From contig BCIG01000030.1 in NCBI GenBank assembly GCA_001599915.1, positions 186,001 to 250,000 on the forward strand: 64,000 nt of DNA. The letters run 5' to 3'. A program made the position numbers and the translations under genes. This stretch comes from Symbiotaphrina buchneri (taxonomy: Eukaryota; Ascomycota; Symbiotaphrinales; Symbiotaphrinaceae). Positions 11,290 through 22,695 of this stretch are shown here, in pieces. The notes under the pieces are model-generated. The model was not told the origin of the DNA. It saw only the letters and a program-made list of their open reading frames with translations, and did no database searches. Every line of letters starts with the position of its first letter. Positions within the stretch are counted from its first letter, which is position 1.

Positions 11290-14150
11290 GCCGCCGGTCT
11301 GAAGGTTGACACTTGACCCGGCGGTGCTTGACGAAGTTGTCGAGTCAGTTGTCTGCAATAACACCCGCTCCCATCGATCCGGAACTTTATTATCCTAGTT
11401 CTGAGCGGTAGGCGGCGTGCAGGACGCGAACCAGGAGATCGGGAAGGTCGCGAATGTCAAGTATCCGTGACCGCAAGTCGACCCACGATCAATGGTCGTG
11501 CTTCAAAGCGATTGTGGGAAAAATACTCGGAGGTGATTGTTTGTAAACGCACATGCATGCCGAGTGTTAGGCAGCATCCATGTCGACACCCCACTAGTGA
11601 AACACAAACGCAGAAAGTACCGGATACTCCGCAATATCTGAACTAAAAGGGGGATCTAGGAGATCAACCGGGGAAGGGAAGATAAGTAAGAAGGGGCCAC
11701 ACGGATTCAAGCATCAAACGACCACGTTAATGCCACGAAGAAGAACCGAATGAGTGGAAGTGAACAGAGTACGACAGAGGATGGTCCGAAAGTGTGTGGA
11801 GGAAGATTGCAGGGAAGGGTATGCGAGAAAGAAGGTAAGGCAGGTAAAGGTACAGCACGACAGAGTCAAGCGCAGAGTGTGCGGCAGCGAAACCCACAGG
11901 CTTGCCCTTTTGATTAGAATCCGCACGACATGCCGTTAAATTTAAGACCCGGCGATGCTATGGACAATAAGGTTGAGGCCTTTTCCTTCCGTCGCACAAT
12001 CCTGCAGAGGGATTAACAGCTAACGATGAGCTTGCCGGCGCGGGTTTCTGTCTCTCTCTTCGTTCGCACTTGACTAGGTATGGTATTTTCCTATCTTCCA
12101 CCAGCTTGGGGGAATTCTTTGGTAACAGCAATCATAGCCAAGGTAGGTAAAAGCAGCAGAGGACGGGTTTGGCTCGGCGGTCAGCTCGAGACTCCCCAGG
12201 GAGCAACCATCATTGGTGCAAAGGCCTGGGAGGGGATCAAAGGGGAGTCGAACAAGGGTGAACGGGGGTGCGTGCATCTGGATCCCCGTTTAACCCAAAC
12301 AGACGCAGCCGCACGATTCCGACCGCGTTCCAGACCTCGGAGCTGCTGTCGCCCATACTCCGAGGGGTTTGGCGTCCACTGGTAGGTTGCGTGTTCCGCA
12401 AGCCTTGTCCCGTCTATTCCTTCTTTTCCCTTTTGCACTGAGAAAATCAGAAAAAAAGAAAACAAAAAAACATCAAAGTTCGATATCAAGCAACGGATGA
12501 CAGTCTTGAAACGAATACTCGAGGTTATCCGTTCTGTTATCCTTCATTTCTTTCGTGATTCCCCCCTCATCTTGTTTCTGTTCTGCCTTGGCATTTCATT
12601 CCAGCCTAGCGACGTTCACCCATCTGTGGAGAAGGATTCCGTCCCTCACTCAGCCATGACTAGGGGGGTGGGGAGTCCTGTGCGGTCCAGCAAAACGCAT
12701 ACAAAGGACGGAGTACGAAACCGAACATCTGTACCGGGGAATGGCAAGGGCTAAGCAGGCTACGCGATACTCGCTCTGACCTAGCCTCAGGAAGCTTGCG
12801 AGCCTGCGCAGCCTGCGCTAAGGTATGCTATGCCTCGTGCGGTCTCTTGCAGAGCAGAAGCAGGGCACAGCCTCGGGCGCTGCCTTATTATTCTTTTTCT
12901 TTTCTGGCTGTGGTCCCATCCATTTTGTGTGGCTGCAGAGTCTGGATAACAGGCTTGGCGTCCAAAATGTCACCCAATCGGCGCGCAACCTCTGTTCATC
13001 CGGACAAGCCATCCGCTCCTCTGCTCCACGTCTTGCGGGCGACGGTTTGCTCTTGTTTGTTCCCTTTCCTCCAGCGGGAGCGTATGAGTAAGGTATCTGT
13101 ACCTGGGTAAGGTAAGCAGTCTGCTGTTGGCGTGGTCGGATCTTGGCGGGCATTGACTCGTCCGTGTGTTTGCACTGTCCCTGTACCCGTATCTTTGTGT
13201 CTTATCTTCTTTTCCTTCTCGCACAGGCACCGACTTCCACGACCTTTCCAGAAGACCTGATCGGCACACGCAATCTCGCATTGTAGCCGAGCCAGTGTCG
13301 CACCATCAGCCCTCGGTCCGGGCAATCGCGCGGCCAAGCACGGAAATGTTCTGCTGGTGGTGGTGGTGGTGAAATTATGATATTGCTGTGCTGTTAAAAT
13401 AATGATGCTCATACCCATCTCATCAATCAATCATGCATATCACAAAAATGTTTCAAAAACTCACCAGGCCTCCAATTTCAATGCACGTTGGATGAGCCAA
13501 GGTCGACAGGGGTTCAGCTGCAAACACAACAGTCGCAGAACCAATTAACGATCGCGGTCCTTCGGCTTTTTATGCAGACGCGTGCGCGGGGCGTGCAGCA
13601 TAGGTTTTACCAGTAACATGGCGGCCGCAGGATTTTCCGAAAATGACAAAGCCATGACTGTGCCGAGGCCGCGTACTCATATATCCGTTGCTCGCGTGCA
13701 TCTTCCAAGTCAACGTTAATGTCTCCGCGTGTTCGTTCACGTTTCATCAAGTGGGAAGTTTCAGCATGTATTCAGATGATCATGCACCGCGAAAAGACCC
13801 GTCAATCATTAGTTGCTTGTTCAAAACCCCCCAAATCTAATCTACAAAGCTGGCCTAAGGACCATCCCGGGAGGAGATAATATGCACAAAGAATCGATCC
13901 ATCGCAAGTGACAAGGCAGACATGAACGCCTCCCCATGTGGCTTGCCTTAGCCATCCCTGACCGGCGACCACCGCCGGGTTGCAAAAAGCTGACCGCTTG
14001 TCTATGCTGACTGCTGATGCATGCATGGCAAAGAATCCCAATCCGAAACATCAACTTTATGCACGCAAAACAGAACATTGAACCCCGATTAGCTGAGAAC
14101 ATCTCGAGATGTGGAAGATTGTGACCTGCAAAAGTCCAATCTTCGATGCA
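11290..14150. other. long intergenic region, no gene recognised
   Basis: These 2.86 kb lie upstream of the unknown minus-strand gene and beyond the 3' end of the GH72 gene. Open frames on both strands are short, overlap each other and have biased Ser/Arg/Pro composition, so none was called. A short TGG repeat lies at 13355-13371. The region may hold a long promoter, a 5' leader with introns or a non-coding transcript, but the sequence shows none of these directly. Confidence 0.5.
13355..13371. repeat. TGG trinucleotide microsatellite
   Basis: Five consecutive TGG units plus partial ends lie in the gene-free region right of the unknown gene. Confidence 0.7.
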
Positions 14151-15695
14151 TTACAACCACCAGACAAATCCAAGCATAACTCCGACAAGACCAATGCTCA
14201 TCCCTGCAATCTCTCGGCTACCACTGGCAGCGCCCTTCTTCGTAGCGGTAGCACTTGCTGCGGATCCGGTCGCGGTACCGGTACCTGTGGACGTTGCAGT
14301 ACTACTAGCGTGAGTCGCGCCAGATCCCGTCGACGTGGACAATGTTTGTGTCTCTCCTAGGGTAGGCAGGGCGACGTTGCCATCGACATCCCAGACACCC
14401 GAAGTAGAAGCTGGACATGCTGGAGGGGAGTTGGTAGGAGTGTAGGCGGACTCGGGAGTTCCGGTCGGAGTCAATGTAGCCCATTGACTCATGAGGTTCG
14501 AAAAGTCGGGGGATATCGGCGTCGGAGTGCCCGACCGAGTATAACCGTCAGGGACAGTGGCGGTCGCCGGGTCCACAGATGGACCATAGCTGATCAGGCC
14601 GTAGTCGTTCGCCTCTTCAATCCATTCATAAATGATGGCTCCAGACCACGTCCCGCTCATCTCATCCCCAAAGATTGCTGCCTGGTCCGAGAAAGTCCTT
14701 GGAGGGGCAGTGTTGCAACCGGTTTCGGAGAAGAAGATGGGAATATCATAGTCGCTCGCATTCTGCTGCAATTGACTGTAACCGGAGGTTGTGTAAGAAG
14801 AGTCGCCGCACCATTCGTATGCATTCAGACCGAAGAAGTCGATGTTCTGCGAGGAATTGGTCCCGCATGCGAGGTAATTCTGCAGCATAGGTCGAAGAGA
14901 TGCAATATCGGCTGTCTGTTGTTAGTCTCAACCTTAAGATAACAGAACCCAGGGACATACCAGCCGAGTAACCAACTGGCAATTGTCGAACATCGCTTTG
15001 AGATGTCTGCCAGGCTTTAACATAGCTTGCAGCAGCCTTGACATAAGGAGCAGCGGCGGAGTTGTTGGCTAACGAGATGTCAGCGACCCTCGAATTGATG
15101 GGACCTGAGATACATACGCATGGTCAGAACCTCGTTTCCAACAAACACACCGAGAGTGTTGTCATATTGGGCGAATTCCTTGTAGACGGCAGTGAAGGCG
15201 TCTAGCTGTGTCTCGTTGAAGTACGGCTCATCCTATAACACCATCAGAAACATCCTTGGTTCCCAATGACACCATCAACATACAGGATTGATCTGTGTAT
15301 TGAAGGTGTCCAAATCCACAAAGAGATAGATGCCAGCATCGGAAAATGCGCTCATACACCCGCTGTGGTCTCCAGTCGCGTCCACATGGTATACCCGAAT
15401 AGTATTGGCTCCTAGAGTCTTCATCAAAGCAGCGTCAAGCTGACATTGGTTGCTATCAATGAGCGGGTCATCGGATGTGAGCTGGTAGGCAACACCTAGA
15501 AGCCATCAGCGACTCGAATTCCGGAGGGCAGAAGGAAACAAAGCGGGTTGAAGGCATACCCTTGATGTAGAATTGGTTGCCATCGCTGTCGTAAAACTTC
15601 GATCCCTTGATGGATATTTGTGAGATTGCCTGTACGGAGGTGGTGAAGGCCAAGGCTGCGACAACTGCAGCCGCACTGAAGAGGCCGGAAAACAT
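14151..15695 (-). CDS. GPI-anchored 1,3-beta-glucanosyltransferase (GH72, Gel/Gas)
   Basis: The enzyme elongates and remodels cell-wall beta-1,3-glucan at the plasma-membrane surface. Five exons (15560-15695, 15284-15495, 15118-15232, 14961-15068, 14151-14911) encode 443 residues. A signal peptide ends near TTSVQA. The GH72 core starts with ISIKGSKFYD and QFYIKGVAYQ. The acid/base Glu is in VGNEVLTM and the nucleophile Glu in FFSETGCN. IDFFGLNAYEWCG and IIYEWIEEANDYGL are also typical. The core is followed by about 90 Ser/Thr-rich residues and a hydrophobic GPI-attachment tail ending GVMLGFVWWL. There is no Cys-rich CBM43 module, which places it in the shorter Gel1-type subgroup. The start at 15695 gives the best signal peptide. 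Confidence 0.95.
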
Positions 15696-18596
15696 CTTGT
15701 GCAGAGACACGAGCTGATCGGTCGAGTCTTTCGATTATTATGCGTATTATCGACTGCCGCGGCAAGTCGAAGAGCGAGCGATTGTGGGATCGGGAAGGCA
15801 CGAAGCGGTGTTGACGGTTGCGGTTATCGCGGTCCCAGGATGATACGGGTCCGATACGAGCGAGCCCAAAGAAGATCAACAAGAAAAGTGAATCCCCTGA
15901 TAAGAGGCGAACGAGAGAATAGAAGAGATGAATGCGAGTAAGAATTAGTTCGCAGTAACACGCCGACCGTGGTGATGGAACGACCGGACACCTTCTGACG
16001 AAGGATTGGTTTCAGAAAAACACAACGGTCTACTACTTTAGTATCAACGAGCGCCCGGTGGGAGAAAAGGAGGAGAAAGAAAACAAGGATATCGGGCGAA
16101 GGTGGTGGTCGACGGAAATCGCAAAAACCGCAAACTTGCAGCTTCCAATTCAGCCGAAACACCGCTAAGAGTCCGAGACACCAACACCGTCCAATCACAA
16201 CTGAGGAAGGGGCGGCCCTAGCGGCTGTCTGAGTGCACGCTAAGCTGCATCCAGGGGGACAAGCCAAGCCCAAGATTAAAGACAGGACCAGGAGACAACA
16301 GCTTTCCTCGCCGTGATTGGTCGGGAGGGTCAATCATTTGCAAGCCACGCCTGGATGACGAGGGGCCAAGCTTTTTGCTGGCGAAAATCCAAGTACCAAA
16401 GGGGGTTGGTGGCGATTGCAACCACTAACCGTCTATGATGGCGATCCAACGACTGAAGAAGAGGGCAACTTTTCCGGCGAGACGGATACCAGATCTGCAT
16501 ATAATCATAAAAATAGATGCATGCTCAATGGCTGGAAGAAGAAGGAGAATGATGGACATGGCTCGGCTTCAATAACAGATGGTCGTGATTGGCTCTCATA
16601 ATAATCCGTACCCTTCGTTCGAGGTTGATCTTACCTGAGCCACAGCTAGATACCCGTCGAACCGTCCGTCCCACTCAAAGCCCACTTCCCCACCATCGGC
16701 TATCTGGTCAATGGCAAGCATCAAACTTGAAGCCGATCCCAGCATCAGGCTGGGAAAGTTGCGTACTATGGGTGCCGAGTCCTCGGGTGGACGCCGTTAT
16801 TGCACATCTGGGCGAGGTATTTGTATATGGCGCTCTGGATAAGGTTGTTCTCTTCCGCCATTCCAACGTAAAGATGCCGAAACAGAGGATCGCATCCTGA
16901 ACATCCATAATGCAGAGATTACCAGGGAAAGAAGACGCGGTACGCAATGATATCGATAGCACATTTGAAAATAACAGCCAAGGGTGGAAGAACTTCCCTA
17001 ATAGAAATTGACCGATCTCGAGATGAGCACGACGGTGGAAAATTTGGAGCCGATAAAACCGTAGAGAAACATCGAGGATGAGCAATGCTCTTTTGACATT
17101 TCTCGATATCGACCTCGCTGAATATCCACTGCGCTTGATCGTGCTACAGATCGCTCTGCGCCGGAAAATACGGGAGCCTGCAACTACCAAGTATCGTAGC
17201 AATCGATTGGGGTGGGTTTGGTTTGGAGACCGACTCGCCGAGGTCAAGATCTCTTGTGCTTTGTACTTGTTCGTTAACATGGATGAAGTTATCCGAAAGC
17301 TCCAGCCTCTGGAAGTCGACTCGATGAAGCACACTATGATGCGGTCCGTCGGTGTACGTCTTCGCAGATGGTAGGGCGAAGGGGTGAGCCAGGCTCAGAT
17401 CTCTGATGTTTTGTTGGTAAATTTATGTCTAACAGAATAACTAGCGCTCCTCCGTTGCCAACCTTGCCTCACGTTCTTGAATTTCAAGAAACGATCGACA
17501 ATGAAGGTAAGAAAAGGATTTCAACGCCTGGTGAGGTGGAAACCTCAGGCAGATAGGATAGGGTCTAACAAACGAGCACACAGCCCACTTGTCTACCAAC
17601 CTTGTCTCACGTTCCCTGAAATAGATTCAAGAAACGATTGACAATGAAGGTCAGAATAGAATCTCGCCGAATGAGGTGAAAACCTCAGGCAGGTAGAACC
17701 CGACTTTGTCTCACGTTCTTGGATTTCAAGAAACGATCGACAATGAAGGTCAGAATGGAATCTCGCCGAATGAGGCTATCACCTCCGGCAGGTAGAACAG
17801 AGCACGAGTGCAGAGTCCACGATACTACATGTCATCTACCTTAGTAGACAGCATGAGGGGCAGAGCCAAGGAGAGAAGAGAAGAGAGATGAAGGAGGAGG
17901 AGAAGACGACAGCTTTTGTTGTGGGCTCGCTTAGAATCGCTAAGTGTTTTCCTAAGTGCATGTACCTAAGGTGCCAAATATCCACACAGTTCGACCGTGT
18001 TCAGCATTCACTCTTGAAGCATTTGGCCCAGAACCAGCTGCAGCCATTGCGGGTTTTCCGGTAGCAAGTTCCGATCAATATAGCTTCATCATCTACTCAA
18101 TGCAGTTCAGAGTGATAGTCCAGATGAAGTCGTGACACTTGGTCCAATTGAAGAGTCCAAAAAGCGCCATTTCATTGCTTGCTCTATGCTATCACGATGT
18201 TTACACAGATGTTGAGGCTGTGCATCGCCACATGCAAGGCTAGACACTTACATAATCCGCACCAGCCACACAGTATCATTGGCGCGTGCAAGTCGGAGAA
18301 TCTGGTCGCATGGCATCTCCGTACACAGCCCTGGCAAAGATTCGGTACAAATACAACGCTCACGCGCCCAAAGGATCCGTCTGATCAGCTGCCAGCCGGC
18401 GCGGGAGTGCAATCGATGAGTGCGGAGCAGCATTTGCAATACATTCGCGATTATGGCCACAGCATGATTATCCTCAGCAAGCCTCTGCCTCCACTGTACC
18501 TCACCCGGTGACTGCCTGCCAAGTTTCCCACCGGTCATTGACATTGCGTCAGTCTGAACGTACAACGCAGGCGCAACGCTGTATCTTGTCAAGAAC
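15696..18596. other. long divergent intergenic region with a local repeat
   Basis: This 2.9-kb region separates the divergent GH72 and DGK1 starts. Candidate frames such as 16708-17334 (minus) show no recognisable domain or codon bias. The one distinctive structure is a three-copy repeat at 17460-17795, listed separately. Confidence 0.55.
17460..17795. repeat. three imperfect direct repeats of about 95-100 bp
   Basis: Units lie at 17460-17556, 17598-17696 and 17702-17795. Each begins with an ACCTTG(C/T)CTCACGTTC-like stretch (ACTTTG in unit 3), includes CAAGAAACGAT(C/T)GACAATGAAGGT, and ends in ACCTC(A/C)GGCAG(A/G)TAG. Units 1 and 2 are separated by 41 bp of unrelated sequence, units 2 and 3 by 5 bp. 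Unit 1 has a 17-nt palindrome, TTCTTGAATTTCAAGAA (17474-17490), with one mismatch in unit 3 (17716-17732) and disruption in unit 2. It is not a known transposon terminus as far as I can tell. Confidence 0.85.
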
Positions 18597-19805
18597 ATGG
18601 CATCGTCCAAGTCCCGCATCCCAGACAGCCCGCGTGTCATTTCTCCGACTCCACCAAGCGAGTCTGCTGAAGACCGCGGCGAATACTTCGGACCGATCAC
18701 GCGCTCCGCTTCCAAGAAGAACCTGTTATCTCATCCGCCAATATCCGAAGCCAAAGATGAGGAGAGCGACAACGAGCTGAGTCGGGCGAGGACACGAAGC
18801 CGCAGTCCTGCTTTGGAAGCACGCCGAAGAAGAATGAGCGGTTTGACTGCTGCGAAACCGAAAGCTGGGACGCCCCCTCCAGTCCCACCGATAAAGCCGC
18901 CAAATGGCGAGGCTTCCAATGGGCATCTATCGCCGACCAGCGCGGCCGGGAGCAGTTATTGGAGAAGTCTTAGCCGGAGTCCCAGTCCGCTCGGTCTCAT
19001 TCCTATACACCGTCAATGGAGATACTTCGTACGTCTACCCGTCCGCGTCGACGACCCCCGCTAACCTTATCAGATCCACAAGCATGAAATCCCACGAAAA
19101 GCTCTCCACGTCTCCATTGGCTTCTTCACTTTATACCTATACGTCAAAGGCTTCCAGCCTACATACATACCTCCGTATCTCATGAGCGCCCTCATACCCA
19201 TCGCTTCCGTGGACTTCATCCGCCATCGCTACCCCGCCTTTAATCGATTCTACATTCGGGTCCTGGGCAGCTTAATGCGAGAAAGTGAAGTCGACTCATG
19301 GAATGGTGTGATCTGGTATATCCTGGGTGTGTGGATCGTCGTCCGTTTCTTCCCAAAAGACATTGGTATCATGGGTGTCCTTCTACTCAGTTGGTGTGAC
19401 ACGGCGGCGAGTACGATGGGCAGGCTGTATGGGCGATACACGCCAAGGATAAGGAAAGGAAAGAGTCTGGCCGGAACGGCCGCTGCTTGGGCGACCGGTG
19501 TCTTCACCGCTGTGTTGTTCTGGGGCTGGTTAGTGCCCCGTACCGGACCTTTCCCCGACGATCCAGAGGGGGCTTTCATGTTCACCAGCACGTTGAGTCT
19601 ACCCGCTCCAATTAAAGGTCTTTTAGGATGGAAGGAGACTCAGGGTACTATTGGAGGCGCTCTGGCTCTGGGTGTAATGAGCGTTTGGGCGGGCTTTGTG
19701 GCTGCGGCCAGTGAAGCCATTGATCTTTTCAATTGGGACGATAACCTCACCATCCCTGCACTGAGCGGACTTGGACTTTGGGGTTTCCTGAAAGTTTTCG
19801 GATAA
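18597..19805 (+). CDS. DGK1: CTP-dependent diacylglycerol kinase
   Basis: Dgk1 phosphorylates diacylglycerol with CTP to make phosphatidate at the ER/nuclear envelope, opposing the phosphatidate phosphatase Pah1. Exons 18597-19028 and 19074-19805 give 375 residues. The first ~140 residues are a Ser/Pro/Arg-rich cytosolic tail with many SP and TP sites. The membrane domain starts with HEIPRKALHVSIGF, the family signature, and includes DFIRHRYPAFNRFY, a DIGIMGVLLLSWCDTAAS helix and a GRLYGR motif. The hydrophobic segments fit the phosphatidate-cytidylyltransferase-like fold. The C-terminus NWDDNLTIPALSGLGLWG is also characteristic. The 45-nt intron (GTACGT...TATCAG) falls exactly between the tail and the catalytic domain. 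The tail is longer than in yeast and probably regulatory. Confidence 0.92.
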
Positions 19806-20184
19806 GCCCCTACAATTCTTTGTTTTCGGCTTTTCTGTATGCCATTCGGACTAGACACTTTTATGCATGTACGATTCATCTTCCTTTTTGATGGTCAGAC
19901 GATACGGTTTCATCTCCCCTTCTACGACTAGGGTTGCAGCTTTTGGGTCCATAGATAGGCACAGCGGTTCAAGCTTCATGAAGTCTTTTCATTAAGTCGT
20001 ATCAGGTTATGATATGACCTTCGAAGTATTAGCAAGTTGTTCAAGCTAAGAAACGGTGTCCGTTTTCATCAACGCCAACCAGTTCCGAATGACCCTTCCC
20101 AGATGCTGTGCTCCGCCTTTGCCCCGAAATGTCCGAACCAATGCAAAACGCCATGCTAAACGGAATCAATCTCGGATCGTAGCG
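19806..20184. other. convergent intergenic region
   Basis: 3' flanks of DGK1 and the GEN1 homologue face each other here. No gene is visible. Confidence 0.6.
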
Positions 20185-22446
20185 TCATATCTCCGTCAAA
20201 TCGACAACTTCAACGGCTTGAATGACAGTGCGATTCCCAGTTTCCTCCCATTCTTCTAGCTGCTTCCAAGCCCCTTGAAGAGACTCTCTCAACACAATGT
20301 GGGTTCTTGTACTCCTTGCAGGCCTTGCGGGGTGCTTGAAATTCCGACTGGGCGATGCAGGAGGAGACGAGGCTATGCTAATGGTCGTATCTGTCCTCTT
20401 ATTCAAGCTTGGGCTTGGCCTGAGGAATGTACTGGGTGAGGGAAATGAGTTTGGAGAGCTAGGAGACGAGAAGCGGAGACGCCGTCTCGTCGGTGTCTCT
20501 TGACTAGGCATATCCTCTACCTCAACTTGAGGTGAAGATGTTATATCGATGGCTTCGAAAGGATCATCATCATGGATTCTCAGTTCATGTGCCGCAGCAC
20601 GTCGTCTTCTGGAACGTTCCGCACGACTGCTTGCAGCCAAAGTCCATGGATTAACATTATTTGATACTGGAGGACCCTCTTCAGCTTTCTTTGAGCTTGT
20701 TCTGCGTGCTTTAGGGGTAGAAGGCCCATCCGTTGTCGTTGATTGCGTGCTAGGGCCGCTTCGTGTGTGGTATTGAGTGGAAGTCGCAGGCTTATCTTGA
20801 GATGAAGGAGGAAAATCTTGGGATGAGCCCACAACGCTGCTCTTGTCCGTGGCCACAAGTGCCACATTATTCTTAATGACCTTGACATACCGATCCAATG
20901 CCCCTTTTTTCATTCCACCATGGACGTTGGCCTGATTCTTCTGCTTGGGTTTAGGCAGCGGATTTTGAAGCGTCTCTTCAAAATCTTGCATTTTGAGCGG
21001 GACTCCGATCTTAACAAAGGTCTCAATGAAATAGTCCTTGACCGGTTCAGTCGGATCATATCTTGACGCTCGCTGCCGTTTGCTGGGAGTTTGTGGCACT
21101 TCGCTTTCTTCGTCACCCGAGGACGTGATAGCTGCTTCTGCTTCATGGTCCCGGTCATCCTCCTCTTGATCAAGGTCAAGTCCAACGATATCCAAGGGAA
21201 TGTACCTCAAACGAACTTGCGGTACACCGTCCACTGATTGATGGCCAGTCTGACGTGACAATATCGCTTTTACCAGTCCATCCTCATATTTTTCACGCTG
21301 GTCAACTTCCAGCTCTATCCCCTGCCCTTTGAGGAGCTTCAGTGTGAGCAATGCCGGTGCCAATCTCCTGCAAAACTTCTTTGCCCCAGTACGAAAGACC
21401 CAGTCAAAAGCTCTTGCGGTAAAAATTCTCAAGCCTAGAACGTTGACTTCTTTATCCCATCTTATGTCGTTTCGCAATTGCTCAATCTTCTCGGCAGAGG
21501 AGACGACTGGCCTGACGTAGTATCCGACAATCTTCCTCCTCGGGAAGTTTTCTGGGATTGTTAGGCTGGGATGTTTCGTCCTGAAGTATTTGCTCTCATT
21601 GGTCTGTAATTCATACTCGAGACGTTCCCTCCACTGTCTATAGCCGGTCTTGTCATCGAGGGGAAGGGCACAGAGCTCTTTGCCAAACCCTGCTCTTGCT
21701 GCTTCGCATGCCACTTTAATTCCACAACCAGGGATCCCTTCTGGTGTGTAATCACCACCACTCATCAGAGCTACCAGGACCATTCCCTCACGATCAAGGC
21801 CTGAGATCCCCTCCTTAGTCTTTTGAGCATCATATAGGTTGACGTGGGTGGGTTCTTTATTTGAAGCCCGTTCACTTGACCAATTCCTCAGCGTGATTGT
21901 GCTTCCGAACATCAACGTATCAACATCCTCACTTAGGACAGCATCTACGACTCCTTTCCGTTGCAGATATGCGCACTCTGCTTCAGCCTCTCCAGGAGCC
22001 ATATGGTAAGGAAAACCGAACAGATCGAGTAAATCTTTGGTCATGTGGTTATCCACACTAGCACCCCGGCCACTATTTTTATTCCTCTTCATCTGAGGCT
22101 TGTGTGGTCCATCGAAAACGAATAAAGGCTGTATGCCATAAGATAGGAGCCGGATCAGGCGATAGTAGAGAGTTCGGAGTGCGGGGTTCGTGCCACCTAT
22201 GAGAATGTCAATTGAAGGTCGTATGAGCTGGATTGAAACAAATACCTCGACCAGACTGTATTTGGAATTGCCATATGGAAATATCAATTGCCAGGTGTAG
22301 CGGTCTCCCCGATTTCTCGAGCTTCTCGACTGCGAGCTTCGCCAAAGCCACTCTCTCACCAGCACCGATCTCATTGTAGATGCTGAAGCTTGTCAATAAA
22401 CAGCGAGCCAAGATTCAATGGATGCAACCTACCCAGGAATACCCAT
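20185..22446 (-). CDS. GEN1/YEN1: XPG/Rad2-family Holliday-junction resolvase
   Basis: This structure-specific endonuclease cuts Holliday junctions and flaps. Three exons (22433-22446, only 14 nt; 22246-22388; 20185-22196) encode 722 residues. The N-terminal XPG motif starts MGIPGFSIYNEIG. Active-site acidic residues are seen in LAIDISIWQFQ (~D40), LFVFDGPHKP (~D81), APGEAEAECAYLQ (~E122, E124), LSEDVDTLMFG (~D143, D145) and MSGGDYTPEGIPGCGI (~D201, in the helix-hairpin-helix). The order and the GGDYTPEGIPGCG sequence match GEN1/YEN1 rather than FEN1 or EXO1, and no PCNA-binding tail is seen. The C-terminal half is disordered and rich in SP/TP sites, with T422-P-S-K and a basic cluster KRQR. 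The last residues, VEVVDLTEI, look like a SUMO-interacting motif. Confidence 0.92.
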
Positions 22447-22695
22447 GCTTCACAGAACGCGCAGCTAGGAGCGGGATGCGGTGATATTTCCTGAGGATCA
22501 CATGAAGCGAAAGTGGATGTTTTACTGAGGTCATGGACGGAGCTTGCCGAGTTGTAGCGGGAGCAACCGATTTAACCCACCCCTTCTCTCCTCCGCTTTC
22601 TTTATTGCGGAGGTTGCACAGACGCCAGCGCGCCTACTCCTTCTCTCCCCTTCAGGCTCAATGGTCGTCGAGCGCTTGCCTCCGTCAAGGCCGAA
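22447..22695. promoter_or_regulatory. divergent promoter, GEN1 / ARP10
   Basis: Only 249 bp separate the two start codons, so both core promoters must overlap or abut. No TATA box is evident. Confidence 0.5.

Noticed and set aside
11290-14150. several 80-145-codon frames on both strands
   Set aside because: They overlap one another on opposite strands and show no motif or codon bias that would single one out.
16708-17334. 208-codon minus-strand frame in the GH72-DGK1 gap
   Set aside because: No recognisable domain, irregular codon use and no consistent splice partners; likely chance.
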